Part shown: in pieces, positions 36,022-44,819 of the stretch | Numbering within the stretch: position 1 is the first letter of the stretch | How the letters are laid out: each line of letters opens with the position of its first letter | Origin: Saccharopolyspora endophytica | GTDB taxonomy: Bacteria; Actinomycetota; Actinomycetes; Mycobacteriales; Pseudonocardiaceae | Reading direction: 5' to 3' | NCBI RefSeq assembly: GCF_018070075.1 | Contig: NZ_JAGPXE010000004.1 | Location: 582,680-646,679, forward strand | DNA length: 64,000 nt | Notes under the pieces: model-generated | What the model saw: the letters and a program-made list of their open reading frames with translations, nothing else | Database searches by the model: none | What the model was told of the DNA's origin: nothing | Position numbers and translations under genes: made by a program

Positions 36022-37449
36022 TCAGGTGGCGTCGGTCATCGGCACACCGGCGTCCGCGGTGGCGTCGAAAATGTCGTCGATGAGCACGACCGTGCGGCCG
36101 GCCGCTTCCAGCAGCGATGCCGCCGCCGTGGCGCGGTAACCGCTGCCGCAGTGCACCCACACCGCACCCGGGGGAACCTCGTTCACCCGGTCCTTGAGCT
36201 CGTAGAGCGGGATGTGGACCGCATGTTCCACGTGACGCGCGGCGAACTCGTTGTTGGTCCGCACGTCCAGCACCACCTCCGGCGCAGGACGACCACCGGA
36301 GTCGCCGCTCAGCGCCGAGGCCAGGTCGGCGAACGTGGCGGTCGGCGTGCTGCGCAGCTGATCCGAGTCGGCGGCCAGCTCGTCCGGGGTGCCCACGGCC
36401 GCCGCGGCGAACTTGTCGATGCCGATGCGGGCCAACTCGCGCTGGGCCTGGCCGACCTGCTCGCGGGACTCGCCCAGCAGCGTGATCGGGGCGCCCCAGT
36501 CGATCATCCACCCCAGCCAGGTCACCATCGGGCCGTCCAGCCCGAGGCTGACCGTTCCTGCCAGGTGGGAGACGACGTAGGCCTTGCGGGAGCGCAGATC
36601 CACCACCCACTCCCCGTGCTCCAAGCGGCGGCGCAACTCCGCCGGCTCCGCGCGGACCGGTTCGCGCAGGTCCAGCGGCTCGGGCCCCGCGGTGTTCTGC
36701 ACACCCATGTGTGCGTAGTACGCCGGGTAGGCATCCAGCCCCGCCAAGGTCTGCTCGACGAAATCACCCTCGGCCAACGTCAGCGCCGGGTTGACACGCT
36801 TCTGCTCTCCCAACGTTGCTGAGTCGCCAGAAGCCTGTGTCGCCGAGCAGAAGCTGCCGAACCCGTGGGTCGGCCAGATCTGCGCACCGTCGGGCAGGAT
36901 CGACGCCAGCTTCTGCGCGGACGCGTGCTGGTGACGGGCGAGGTCCTCACTGTGCTGCTCGCCCAGCAGATCGGTGCGCCCGGTCGTGCCGAACAGCAGC
37001 GAACCACCCGTGAACACGCCCACCGAGCCCTCGGTGCCCTCCAGCACGTAGGACAGGTGGCGGAAGGTGTGCCCCGGCGTGGCCACCGCCCGCACCTGCA
37101 TCCGCCGCGAGAGCTCCACCGCCTCGCCGTCGACCAGCGCCCGCCGGTCGAACGGCACCTCGTCGGCAGCCGCCAGCCCGTACTCGGCGCCGGTCAACCG
37201 GGCCAGCTCCAAGCCACCGGAGACGTAGTCGTTGTGCACGTGCGTGTCCAGCACCAGAGCGATCCGAACGCCCAACCGCCCGGCGGCGGCGATCACCCGG
37301 TCCACGTCCCGCTGCGGGTCGACCACCACGGCGACCTCGCCGTCGGTGGCCAGGTAGCTGCGGTCCCCCAGCGAGGACGTCTCGATCACGTCGACCACCA
37401 GGTCACCCGCCAAGCGGTCCTCCTGCTTCACCACATCCATCGCTGTCAC
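36022..37449 (-). CDS. Persulfide dioxygenase-rhodanese fusion (MBL fold + two rhodanese domains)
   Basis: 475 residues. The metallo-beta-lactamase part (~15-255) has DTHVHNDYVSGG, ATPGHTFRHLSY, FTGGSLLFG and WPTHGFGSFC, as in ETHE1/CstB iron dioxygenases that oxidise persulfide to sulfite. A first rhodanese (~275-365) keeps DLRSRKAYVVSHLAG but lacks a catalytic cysteine; the second (~385-470) has VHCGSGYRA. It starts at GTG 37449, overlapping the rhodanese stop as GTGA; ATG 37440 is an alternative. It is the core enzyme of the CsoR/CstR-controlled operon. Confidence 0.9.
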   Translation of the reverse strand: MTAMDVVKQEDRLAGDLVVDVIETSSLGDRSYLATDGEVAVVVDPQRDVDRVIAAAGRLGVRIALVLDTHVHNDYVSGGLELARLTGAEYGLAAADEVPFDRRALVDGEAVELSRRMQVRAVATPGHTFRHLSYVLEGTEGSVGVFTGGSLLFGTTGRTDLLGEQHSEDLARHQHASAQKLASILPDGAQIWPTHGFGSFCSATQASGDSATLGEQKRVNPALTLAEGDFVEQTLAGLDAYPAYYAHMGVQNTAGPEPLDLREPVRAEPAELRRRLEHGEWVVDLRSRKAYVVSHLAGTVSLGLDGPMVTWLGWMIDWGAPITLLGESREQVGQAQRELARIGIDKFAAAAVGTPDELAADSDQLRSTPTATFADLASALSGDSGGRPAPEVVLDVRTNNEFAARHVEHAVHIPLYELKDRVNEVPPGAVWVHCGSGYRATAAASLLEAAGRTVVLIDDIFDATADAGVPMTDAT

Positions 37450-37769
37450 TGCTGCACACCCCTTTCAACCTCGTTGCCCGCTTCGATCCACCCCGAAGTG
37501 CCACCGGCAACCGAAACCGCTTGGCCACCGGCCGCGTTCATCGCTTCCGCAGCCTTCAGGCTGCGCCCTCCTGAACGGCAGATGACGTAGCACTCCTGCC
37601 CCGCAAAGCGCTGCGGCGAAGCCAGCACCTCCTCCAGTGGCACGTTCACCGCACCCGGCACGTGACCAGAGGCAAACTCCTCCGGCTCACGCACATCGAC
37701 CAACCGAGTACCCCGCCGCCACGTCCCGGCGAAGACCTCCACACCGACTTCCGGCGTTTGCTCAGACAA
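37446..37769 (-). CDS. Single-domain rhodanese
   Basis: 107 residues from TTG 37769, chosen because AGGAGG sits five bases upstream and the palindromic operator lies just before it; longer frames would start inside the operator. VDVREPEEFASGHVPGAVNVPLEE and the active loop VICRSGGRS (cysteine) define the domain. It would pass sulfane sulfur to the downstream dioxygenase, with which it is translationally coupled. Confidence 0.88.
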   Translation of the reverse strand: MSEQTPEVGVEVFAGTWRRGTRLVDVREPEEFASGHVPGAVNVPLEEVLASPQRFAGQECYVICRSGGRSLKAAEAMNAAGGQAVSVAGGTSGWIEAGNEVERGVQQ

Positions 37770-37780
37770 CGATCCTCCTA

Positions 37781-37796
37781 AACCCCTGGGGGTATC
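37781..37796. promoter_or_regulatory. CsoR/CstR-type operator 1
   Basis: AACCCCTGGGGGTATC, with core ACCCC-T-GGGGGTA, is 12 bp upstream of the rhodanese TTG and between it and the repressor gene. The same element, differing at one base in the first 15, is at 38152-38167. G-tract palindromes of this kind are bound by CsoR-family repressors. Confidence 0.7.
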
Positions 37797-37846
37797 AACA
37801 GTCACATGTCCACGGGCGACCAAAGAGGGGCGCCTCGGAGTCGTGC

Positions 37847-38134
<288 letters not shown>

Positions 38135-38151
38135 CTAATCCCAACGTAACA

Positions 38152-38167
38152 AACCCCCGGGGGTATT
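38152..38167. promoter_or_regulatory. CsoR/CstR-type operator 2
   Basis: AACCCCCGGGGGTATT, a perfect ACCCCCGGGGGT palindrome core, 33 bp upstream of the repressor start. It is a near copy of the site at 37781-37796. Confidence 0.7.
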
Positions 38168-38312
38168 CCAATGAGGGAAGGTCGGACGACCGGGTGCTCC
38201 GTGGTTCAGGTGATGATGTGGTTGCCGAAGTCGCGGCGGACCGGAGCGGCGCCGCGGATGGCGAGGGGTGCTGGCCTCGGAGCCGCTGCCGTGGCTCAGT
38301 CCCTGGGAATGG

Positions 38313-39596
38313 TCATGACGTGTCCCCGATGTGGTCGATGGGGCGGCGGTCGGTGCGGGGGTGGGTTTCGTACATGCGGAGGGCGACGCTGATGCCGGAG
38401 GCGAGGCTGAGGGCGGCTGCGGCCCAGACGGCGGCGCGTAGGTCCCAGATGTCGGCGACGATGCCTCCGAGTACGGCGCCGGCGGCGTAGCCGCTGTCGC
38501 GCCAGAGTCGGTAGACGCCGACCGATCGGGCGCGCCAGCCGGGGTGGGCGACGTCGCCGATGGCGGCCAGCAGGGTGGGGTAGACCATCGCGGTGCCCGC
38601 GCCCAGCAGTGCGGTCGCGATCGCCCAGGCTGGGAAGGTGCCGACGATGGCTATGAGGGTGAGGGCGGTTGCTTGGACGAGCATTCCGGTGGTGATGAGG
38701 TGCTTGCGTCCCCATCGGTCGGAGAGGGCTCCGGTGGCGAGTTGTCCGATGCCCCAGACGGCGGGGTAGAGGGCGACGAGGATGCCGACCTGGTCCACCG
38801 CGAGCCCGGCGCTGGCGAACAGCAGTGGGAACAGGCCCCAGGACAGGCCGAAGTTGAGGTTGTTGATCAGACCGGCTTGGCTGGCCGAGGACAGCGCGGG
38901 GTCGGTGAAGGTCGTGCGGACAAGGACTTGCCGGTTGGTCAGATCGGTGTGCTGGCCGGTGAAGCTTCCGGACTGCGGCTGGCTCGCTTCGAGTCGAGCG
39001 TGTTCGCGTGTTTCGCGGACGGCCAGGGTGGACAGGACGAGGGCGAGCACGACGTAGGCCGCGCCGAGCAGGAACGGTGTGGGGCGCAGCCCGTACTGCT
39101 CGGCGAGGTAGCCGGCCAAGGCCGAGGTGATCGCGACGGCGCCGTACCCGGCGGCTTCGTTGAAGCCCATCGCGAGCCCGCGCTGCCGGGGGCCGACGAG
39201 ATCGACCTTCATGATCACGGTCGTGGACCAGGTCAGGCCCTGGTTGATGCCGAGCAGGAGGTTGGCGGCCACGATCCAGCCCCAGTGATCAGCCCAGATC
39301 AGCATCACGGGCACGGGGATCGCGATGAGCCATCCCGCGATCAGGACGGGTTTGCGGCCGAAGCGGTCGGACCAGGTGCCGGCGAAGTAGTTCGTGGCGG
39401 CCTTGCTGAGCCCGAACACGAGCACGTAGGTCAGCAGAACGGTGTATCCGGCGAGGTGGAATTCCCGTTCGGCCAGCAGCGGCAGCACGGTCTGCTCCTG
39501 GCCGACCATGCCGCCGACCAGGGCGTTGACCACGACGAGCAGGCTGAACTGGGCGAGGTTGGCGCGCAGGCCCAACCTCACCCGGGTGGCACTCAT
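38313..39596 (-). CDS. MFS transporter coupled to the second MBL-rhodanese gene
   Basis: 427 residues, twelve helices. The MFS loop motifs are GTWSDRFGRKPVLIAGW and GALSDRWGRKHLITTG. The ATG overlaps the upstream MBL-rhodanese stop as ATGA, so the two are co-translated, pointing to export of a sulfur-oxidation product or thiol compound. The substrate is inferred from context only. The C-terminus ends near 38313, 150 bp from the CsoR operator region. Confidence 0.82.
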   Translation of the reverse strand: MSATRVRLGLRANLAQFSLLVVVNALVGGMVGQEQTVLPLLAEREFHLAGYTVLLTYVLVFGLSKAATNYFAGTWSDRFGRKPVLIAGWLIAIPVPVMLIWADHWGWIVAANLLLGINQGLTWSTTVIMKVDLVGPRQRGLAMGFNEAAGYGAVAITSALAGYLAEQYGLRPTPFLLGAAYVVLALVLSTLAVRETREHARLEASQPQSGSFTGQHTDLTNRQVLVRTTFTDPALSSASQAGLINNLNFGLSWGLFPLLFASAGLAVDQVGILVALYPAVWGIGQLATGALSDRWGRKHLITTGMLVQATALTLIAIVGTFPAWAIATALLGAGTAMVYPTLLAAIGDVAHPGWRARSVGVYRLWRDSGYAAGAVLGGIVADIWDLRAAVWAAAALSLASGISVALRMYETHPRTDRRPIDHIGDTS

Positions 39597-40954
39597 TCCC
39601 CGTGCTCCAACGGGCGGCCGGTGGCCTGGGCCCAGTCGGCGGGGCCACCTTCGAGGACGGCGAGGTCGCGGTGCCCGGCTTGTTCGAGCAGGCTGGCGGC
39701 TCCCATCGCACGTTCGCCGTGCCCGCACATCACGACGGTCGGTGCGTGCGGCAGCGCTTCGGCACGGTCCGCGAGGGAGCCGAGCTCAACGTGAGTGGAG
39801 CCGGGAACGTGCCCGGCGGCGAACTCGGGAACTTGGCGGACGTCGAGAACGTTCTCCCGGTCGATCTCCTCGGCACGCACCAGCCGTGTAGCGGTGATCT
39901 CCTGCTCATCGCCGATCCAGGCGTCCATGCCGCCGTGGAGCTCTCCAGTGATGTTGGTGCAACCGATCTTGGCGGCCTGCCAGGCGATCTCGGCCGGGTC
40001 TTGCTCGTCTCCGCGCACGACGATCAGCGGTCGTTCCGGGTCGGCGAGCCAGCCCAGCCACGAGGCGAAGACCGGCCGCAGCGGGATCGACAGCGCCGCG
40101 GGAATGTGACCCGCGGCGAACTCGGGCACCGGCCGCGCGTCGACCACTTGAGCGCCTTCGGCCAGCAGCGACCGCACCCGTGCCACATCCAGTCCGGGTA
40201 GTCCCGGGTCGGTGTCGAGCACTGCGGGGCCTCGCCGGTTGACCTCGGCCAGGCGCAGGAAGTAGTCGGGGAAGCTGCCGAGCGATCCGGTCAGCGCTGC
40301 CACGAACGCGTCCTCGCCTTCGGCCCGCAGCAGCGGGTTGGTGGCCTTCTCCCCACCGATCGTGCTGGTGCGCTGCGCACCGGGCGGTGCCGAGCAGAAC
40401 GATCCGGCGCCGTGGGTGGGCCAGACGGCGACCTCGTCAGGCAGGCCGGCGAGCCTGCGCAGTGAAGCGTACTGCTGGCGGGCCAGCGGTTCAGTCTGTT
40501 CGGGCGTGATCAGGTCGGTGCGCGCTGCCGAACCGACCAGCAACGAGCCCCCGGTGAACACACCTACCGGCCGGTCGCCGTCAAGCAGCAGGAACGACAG
40601 GTGCTCGTGGGTGTGTCCCGGAGTGGCCAGGGCGCGCAGTCGCAGCCCGCCGAGGTCGATCTCGTCTTCGTCGTGCAGTCCGGTGTGGCGGAATTCCCGG
40701 TGCCCGGCGGCCGAAGCCAGAACGCGGGTGCCTCCGGTCGCCGACAACTGGCGGGCGCCGGACACGAAGTCGGCGTGCAAGTGGGTGTCCGCAGCGAAGG
40801 CCACGGTCAACCCCCGTCGTCGCGCGGCCTGCTGAGCCGCCCGCAAGTCGAGGCTGACATCGACCACGAGCGCGCGCCCGTCTCCCAGATCGACCAGGTA
40901 AGCGGAATTGCCCAGGCCCTCGTCGATCAGCGGTACGAGGTCAACGGTGCTCAT
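39593..40954 (-). CDS. Second MBL-fold/rhodanese protein (persulfide dioxygenase type)
   Basis: 453 residues from ATG 40954 (AAGGAG upstream). The MBL domain has DTHLHADFVSGARQL, ATPGHTHEHLSF, FTGGSLLVG and WPTHGAGSFC. Rhodanese 1 (VDARPVPEFAAGHIPAALS) lacks the cysteine; rhodanese 2 (LDVRQVPEFAAGHVPG) has the loop VMCGHGERA. It is a diverged paralogue of 36022-37449 with its own control, being divergent from an ArsR-rhodanese regulator 76 bp away. Confidence 0.88.
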   Translation of the reverse strand: MSTVDLVPLIDEGLGNSAYLVDLGDGRALVVDVSLDLRAAQQAARRRGLTVAFAADTHLHADFVSGARQLSATGGTRVLASAAGHREFRHTGLHDEDEIDLGGLRLRALATPGHTHEHLSFLLLDGDRPVGVFTGGSLLVGSAARTDLITPEQTEPLARQQYASLRRLAGLPDEVAVWPTHGAGSFCSAPPGAQRTSTIGGEKATNPLLRAEGEDAFVAALTGSLGSFPDYFLRLAEVNRRGPAVLDTDPGLPGLDVARVRSLLAEGAQVVDARPVPEFAAGHIPAALSIPLRPVFASWLGWLADPERPLIVVRGDEQDPAEIAWQAAKIGCTNITGELHGGMDAWIGDEQEITATRLVRAEEIDRENVLDVRQVPEFAAGHVPGSTHVELGSLADRAEALPHAPTVVMCGHGERAMGAASLLEQAGHRDLAVLEGGPADWAQATGRPLEHGE

Positions 40955-41030
40955 CGCGAGCGCTCCTTCCGGGCGTGTTCTCCGCGTGCACTTCTTGTTA
41001 TACACTATTCCATGAAAGATTGGAGTACTG
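40955..41030. promoter_or_regulatory. Divergent promoter/operator between MBL-rhodanese and ArsR-rhodanese genes
   Basis: A 76-bp gap, strikingly AT-rich for this genome (TTGTTATACACTATTCCATG around 40995-41014). A TATACACTAT stretch is likely to contain -10 elements and the ArsR-family binding site. Its size implies one operator controls both directions. Confidence 0.6.
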
Positions 41031-41690
41031 ATGGGTGATCGAGACGCGAAGACTGCTCTGTTCGATCAGTTCGCCCGTGTCGGCAAGGCGCTGGGCAGCG
41101 GAAAGCGGCTTGAACTGCTGGACCTGCTCGCGCAGGGCGAACGCACGGTCGAGGCGTTGGCGCGTGCGGCGGAACTGGGTCTGACCACCGCGTCGGCGCA
41201 TCTGCAGACGCTCAAGCAGGCCAACCTGGTCACCACTCGCCGCGAGGGCACCAAGGTCCACTACCGGCTGGCCGGCACCGACGTCGCCGCGCTCTACGCA
41301 CTTACGCGCACGGTGGCCAGCGCCCACCTGCCCGACGTGGAAGCGGCCAGCAGCGCCTACCTCGGTCCCGACGACGCTGAGCGCGTCAGCCGGGACGAGC
41401 TCCTGCGCCGAGCCGAGAGCGGCGACGTCGTCGTGCTCGACGTGCGGCCCCGCGAGGAGTACGAGGCCGGCCACATCCCAGGTGCAGTGTCAGTCCCTGT
41501 GGAGGAGCTGGCCGACAAGCTCGGTGACATCCCCGCCGACCAGGAGGTCGTGGCCTACTGCCGCGGTGCCTACTGCGTGCTCGCGCACGACGCGGTGCGG
41601 CTGCTCACTGCACACGGCCGGACTGCGAGCCGACTCGCCGACGGAATGCTCGAATGGCGCCTCGCCGAGCTGCCGGTGGAAACCACCTGA
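41031..41690 (+). CDS. ArsR-family regulator fused to a rhodanese domain
   Basis: 219 residues. Residues 1-95 are an ArsR/SmtB winged helix (GSGKRLELLDLLAQGERTVEALARA, TTASAHLQTLKQANLVTTRREG). Residues ~115-215 are a rhodanese (LDVRPREEYEAGHIPGAVSVP) with a two-cysteine active loop, YCRGAYC. The DNA-binding half has no cysteine, so sensing probably occurs through the rhodanese cysteines. It is divergent from the MBL-rhodanese/MFS pair, its likely target. ATG 41031 has GGAG five bases upstream. Confidence 0.88.
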   Translation: MGDRDAKTALFDQFARVGKALGSGKRLELLDLLAQGERTVEALARAAELGLTTASAHLQTLKQANLVTTRREGTKVHYRLAGTDVAALYALTRTVASAHLPDVEAASSAYLGPDDAERVSRDELLRRAESGDVVVLDVRPREEYEAGHIPGAVSVPVEELADKLGDIPADQEVVAYCRGAYCVLAHDAVRLLTAHGRTASRLADGMLEWRLAELPVETT

Positions 41691-41744
41691 CCCCCGACCG
41701 CGCCGACGACCACCCTTCCACGCGGAACACCAAAGCGAGGCACG

Positions 41745-42401
41745 ATGACAGCTGACCTGGGCCAGGCTCAACACACGCACTGGCAGTCGGTGTACCAGGC
41801 CAACCCGCACATGTACGGCGACCAGCCGTCCGAGCCTGCCCAGTATGCGGCCGAGGTGTTCGCCGCCGAGGGTGCCACTGGGGTGCTGGAACTGGGAGCA
41901 GGGCACGGCCGCGACAGCCTCTCTTTCGCCCGCCGAGGCTTCTCGGTGCGTGCCCTCGACTTCAGCCCTGAGGCCCTCGAGCAACTTCGAGTCCGAGCCC
42001 GCCAGGACGGCGTCAGCGACCACCTGACCACCACCGTCCACGACGTGCGCGCCCCGATCCCCCTTCCCGATGGCAGCGTGGACGGCGTGTTCGCGCACAT
42101 GCTGCTGTGCATGGCCCTGTCCACGGCCGAGATTCACGCACTGGTCGCCGACGTTCGCCGCGTTCTGCGCCCGGGCGGCACGCTGATCTACACCGTCCGC
42201 TACACCGGCGATGCCCACTACGGCACCGGCATCGCCCACGGAGATGACATCTACGAGCACGGCGGCTTCGCCGTGCACTTCTTCGATTCCGCCTTGGTCG
42301 ACGCCCTCGCGCAGCAGTGGGAGCTGCGCGAGGTCCACGCCTTCGAGGAAGGTGAGCTTCCTCGTCGCCTCTGGCGCGTCAGGCAAACCAAGCCGCGGTG
42401 A
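41745..42401 (+). CDS. Class I SAM-dependent methyltransferase
   Basis: 218 residues. SAM motif I is VLELGAGHGRDSLSFARRG, motif II ALDFSPEALE, and post-I LRPGGTLIYTVRY. The N-terminal HWQSVYQANPHMYGDQPSEPA is shared with tellurite-resistance TehB-like and thiol-methyltransferase-type enzymes. It may methylate a thiol or metalloid, which would fit the sulfur neighbourhood, but no substrate residue can be named. It lies 54 bp after the ArsR-rhodanese gene. Confidence 0.8.
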   Translation: MTADLGQAQHTHWQSVYQANPHMYGDQPSEPAQYAAEVFAAEGATGVLELGAGHGRDSLSFARRGFSVRALDFSPEALEQLRVRARQDGVSDHLTTTVHDVRAPIPLPDGSVDGVFAHMLLCMALSTAEIHALVADVRRVLRPGGTLIYTVRYTGDAHYGTGIAHGDDIYEHGGFAVHFFDSALVDALAQQWELREVHAFEEGELPRRLWRVRQTKPR

Positions 42402-42483
42402 CTGCGCCTCCGCAGTATGTAGTGCCCCCGCAGATGCACCCCAATGTCCTGTTCCGTTGGTTCCCGGCCCTGAAAGGCGACCC

Positions 42484-43731
42484 GTGCCTACTGCCGTTCA
42501 CCCTGCCCAGAAACGCATCCTCGGAGTGCTCGTCGCCGCCCAGATCCTCAGCGGAGCCGGTCTCGCCGCCGGCATCACCGTTGGCGCCCTGCTAGCCCAG
42601 GACATGCTGGACAGCACCAGTTTGTCCGGACTGCCCAGCGCGTTGTTCACCGTCGGTTCCGCCGCCGCAGCGATCCTGGTCGGGCGCACATCACAGCGCC
42701 TAGGACGCCGCACCGGGCTCGCAGCCGGATACGCGGCCGGAGCTGTCGGAAGCCTCGGAGTCGTCATAGCCGCCGCCACGGGAAGCGTTCTTCTCTTATT
42801 CCTCGCACTCTTCATCTATGGCGCGGGAACGGCCACCAATCTCCAGGCCCGCTACGCGGGTGCCGATCTCGCATCGCCATCGCACCGAGGTCGGGCCGTG
42901 AGCACAGTCCTGGTGGCCACCACAGTGGGCGCGGTTGCCGGCCCGAACTTGGTCACCGCGACCGGCCAGTTAGCCGATGTACTCGACATCCCGCGTTTGG
43001 CCGGGCCGTTCATCCTGGCCGCGTTCGCCTACGCAGCGGCCGGAGCCGTGTTGTGGATCATGCTGCGGCCAGACCCCTTAACCACCGCACGAGCCCTCGC
43101 CGCAGACACGGCGGACTCCGGAAAGACAACCTCCGAACAGCGCGATAGCCACACCCGGGGTCACCACGCACACCTCATGCTGGGAACAGCTGTCATGGTG
43201 CTCACTCAGCTGATCATGGTCGGCATCATGACCATGACCCCGATCCACATGCAGCACCACGGCCACGACGTCAGCGCGGCGGGCCTGGTCATCGCCGTGC
43301 ACGTGGCCGGGATGTACCTGCCCTCCCCGTTCAGCGGTCTGCTCGTCGACCGCTTCGGCAGGCTGACCGTGGCCGCCGCCTCCGGCCTTACCCTCCTCAC
43401 GGCCGGCCTCGTCGCAGCCCTGGCACCGCCGCACTCCGTCGCCCTGCTGGCGCTCGCCCTCGCAATACTCGGGCTCGGCTGGAACTTCGGACTGGTCAGC
43501 GGCACCGCCATCATCACCGACATGGTCCCCCTGGCAACCCGCGCCAAAACCCAAGGCACCGTGGACGTGGCCATCGCTCTGGCCGGAGCCGGAGGCGGCA
43601 TGGCCTCGGGGTTCGTCGTCGCCGCGAGCAGCTACACCACACTCGCCATGATCGGCGGTGCTCTCGCCCTGGCCATCATCCCCGCGGTCGCGTACACCGC
43701 CCGACCGGCACGTGAAAGGACTCGACCGTGA
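42484..43731 (+). CDS. MFS transporter
   Basis: 415 residues from GTG 42484, with GAAAGG upstream; the frame is open further 5' but overlaps the methyltransferase. Twelve helices in two halves joined by a polar, histidine-containing loop (TRGHHAHLML). Loop motifs: GRTSQRLGRRTGLAAGY and LLVDRFGRLTVAAASG. A histidine/methionine-rich stretch (TMTPIHMQHHGHD) between helices 7 and 8 is unusual and could bind metal. It is the last gene before a terminator and the right tRNA repeat. Confidence 0.82.
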   Translation: MPTAVHPAQKRILGVLVAAQILSGAGLAAGITVGALLAQDMLDSTSLSGLPSALFTVGSAAAAILVGRTSQRLGRRTGLAAGYAAGAVGSLGVVIAAATGSVLLLFLALFIYGAGTATNLQARYAGADLASPSHRGRAVSTVLVATTVGAVAGPNLVTATGQLADVLDIPRLAGPFILAAFAYAAAGAVLWIMLRPDPLTTARALAADTADSGKTTSEQRDSHTRGHHAHLMLGTAVMVLTQLIMVGIMTMTPIHMQHHGHDVSAAGLVIAVHVAGMYLPSPFSGLLVDRFGRLTVAAASGLTLLTAGLVAALAPPHSVALLALALAILGLGWNFGLVSGTAIITDMVPLATRAKTQGTVDVAIALAGAGGGMASGFVVAASSYTTLAMIGGALALAIIPAVAYTARPARERTRP

Positions 43732-43798
43732 CGGAAAACGCACGCCCCTGTTATCGGACGTAGTGCGGCTGCGCATTTCTCGTGCGTGCAGGGGACAA

Positions 43799-43829
43799 GC
43801 GGGGACCGCACGGTGAGCACGGTCCCCGC
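43799..43829 (+). terminator. Hairpin after the MFS gene
   Basis: GCGGGGACCG (43799-43808) pairs perfectly with CGGTCCCCGC (43820-43829). It is the first strong hairpin after the MFS stop at 43731. Confidence 0.6.
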
Positions 43830-43991
43830 GTCAGGCTTGCGGAACCACGACCTTCGCGCGGAAATGAGGAGCAGGAGGCTGGGTACCGGGCAGGGACCAC
43901 GCGTGGCTCACACTGCCCGCGTCGCGCCTGCGGAACCACAACCCTCGTACCCGTAGCGCACTCCTGACCTGAGAAAAGTCGGCGCGGGAGT

Positions 43992-44035
43992 ACTGGGGGT
44001 CAAGGGGCCGTGGGTTCGAATCCCGCTGTCCCGAC
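43992..44035 (+). other. Right attachment-site copy (attR): tRNA-Pro 3' fragment
   Basis: This block equals the anticodon-loop-to-3'-end part of the tRNA-Pro at 6777-6820 with two changes (44008 and 44027). There is no 5' tRNA half before it, so it is a truncated copy, the standard footprint of site-specific integration into a tRNA gene. Two broken integrase genes begin 115 bp to its right. Confidence 0.6.
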
Positions 44036-44041
44036 CGGTGG

Positions 44042-44082
44042 GAGGGTTTCCGCAGGTCAGAGCCAGCGGAAACCCTCTTTTT
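44042..44082 (+). terminator. Intrinsic terminator after the tRNA fragment
   Basis: A 12-bp stem, GAGGGTTTCCGC (44042-44053) with GCGGAAACCCTC (44066-44077), followed by TTTTT. It sits just behind the tRNA fragment as the terminator at 6826-6872 does behind the intact tRNA, but the stem sequence is different. Confidence 0.75.
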
Positions 44083-44149
44083 GTGTTCTTGGAACGTTTC
44101 CCGTAGTCAAGCATGCCGCTCATGGACACCTTGACTACGGAGATTTGGC

Positions 44150-44790
44150 ATGGCAGTTTTTGATCTTGGTTGGCTCTTGGAGGGCGTGTCGACGGTCTGG
44201 TCCGGATACCTGCGCGACTGGGGCCGCAACCTGCGTTCTGTGAACCATCCCGAGACGACCCGCTACAACTATCTGCTGCCAGCCGCGCAGCTGGCTCGCT
44301 ACCTCGGTGAGGACTCTCCGGACCCGGAGCAGACGACGCTGCCGAGGACCCGGCCGAGGTCACTCGCGATCAGATCGAGGCGTTCTAGGCCTGGGTGATC
44401 GAGATCCCTCGGCGGCGACCGCGGTGAACAAGCACAAGGCGCTGCGGGTGTTCTTCGGCTGGCTGATGAACGACGAACGCGAGATCGGCCGATCTCCAAT
44501 GGAGTGGGTCCGCAAGCCCGCGACACCCGCCATGCTGATTCCGGTGATCGAGGGTGATGTCACCTCACAGCTGCTGGCGACCTGCTCCGGCGTCCGGGAC
44601 TTCCTGAGCCTGAGGGGTCAGGCGATCATCCGCCTGTTCGCCAACACGGGAGCTCGCTTGTCCGAGGTCGCTTCGCTGGCCCTCGACGTTCTCGTTCTCG
44701 ATCTCGATCTCGATCTCAAGACCGAGAACGTGGTGGCTCAGGACGTTCTGAACCGCAGTGCCGCGAAGGTGCCCGCATGTATGGACTCAA
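44150..44790 (+). pseudogene. Tyrosine-recombinase (integrase) relic A
   Basis: The N-terminal SAM-like DNA-binding region (WGRNLRSVNHPETTRYNYLL, AAQLARYLGED) and the beginning of the catalytic domain (ATAVNKHKALRVFFGWLMNDE, LRGQAIIRLFANTGARLSEVASL, where R in GARLSE is the first catalytic arginine) are readable, but only across two frameshifts (around 44330 and 44400) and a TAG near 44387. The His-x-x-Arg and Tyr part is missing. It is close to the right att copy and could be what remains of the island's, or a neighbouring element's, integrase. Confidence 0.75.
44687..44719. repeat. Short CTCGAT/CTCGTT tandem run
   Basis: About five 6-bp units (ACGTTCTCGTTCTCGATC followed by two more CTCGAT copies) inside integrase relic A just after its conserved part. 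It would encode an alternating Leu-Asp tract and is probably replication slippage in a decaying gene. Confidence 0.5.
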
Positions 44791-44819
44791 CGTACGTGCA
44801 GTCTTGGGACCCATGCGGA

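Noticed and set aside
37770..37823. Upstream start for the single-domain rhodanese
   Set aside because: The extension would place the CsoR-type operator inside the coding sequence; TTG 37769 has a perfect ribosome site.
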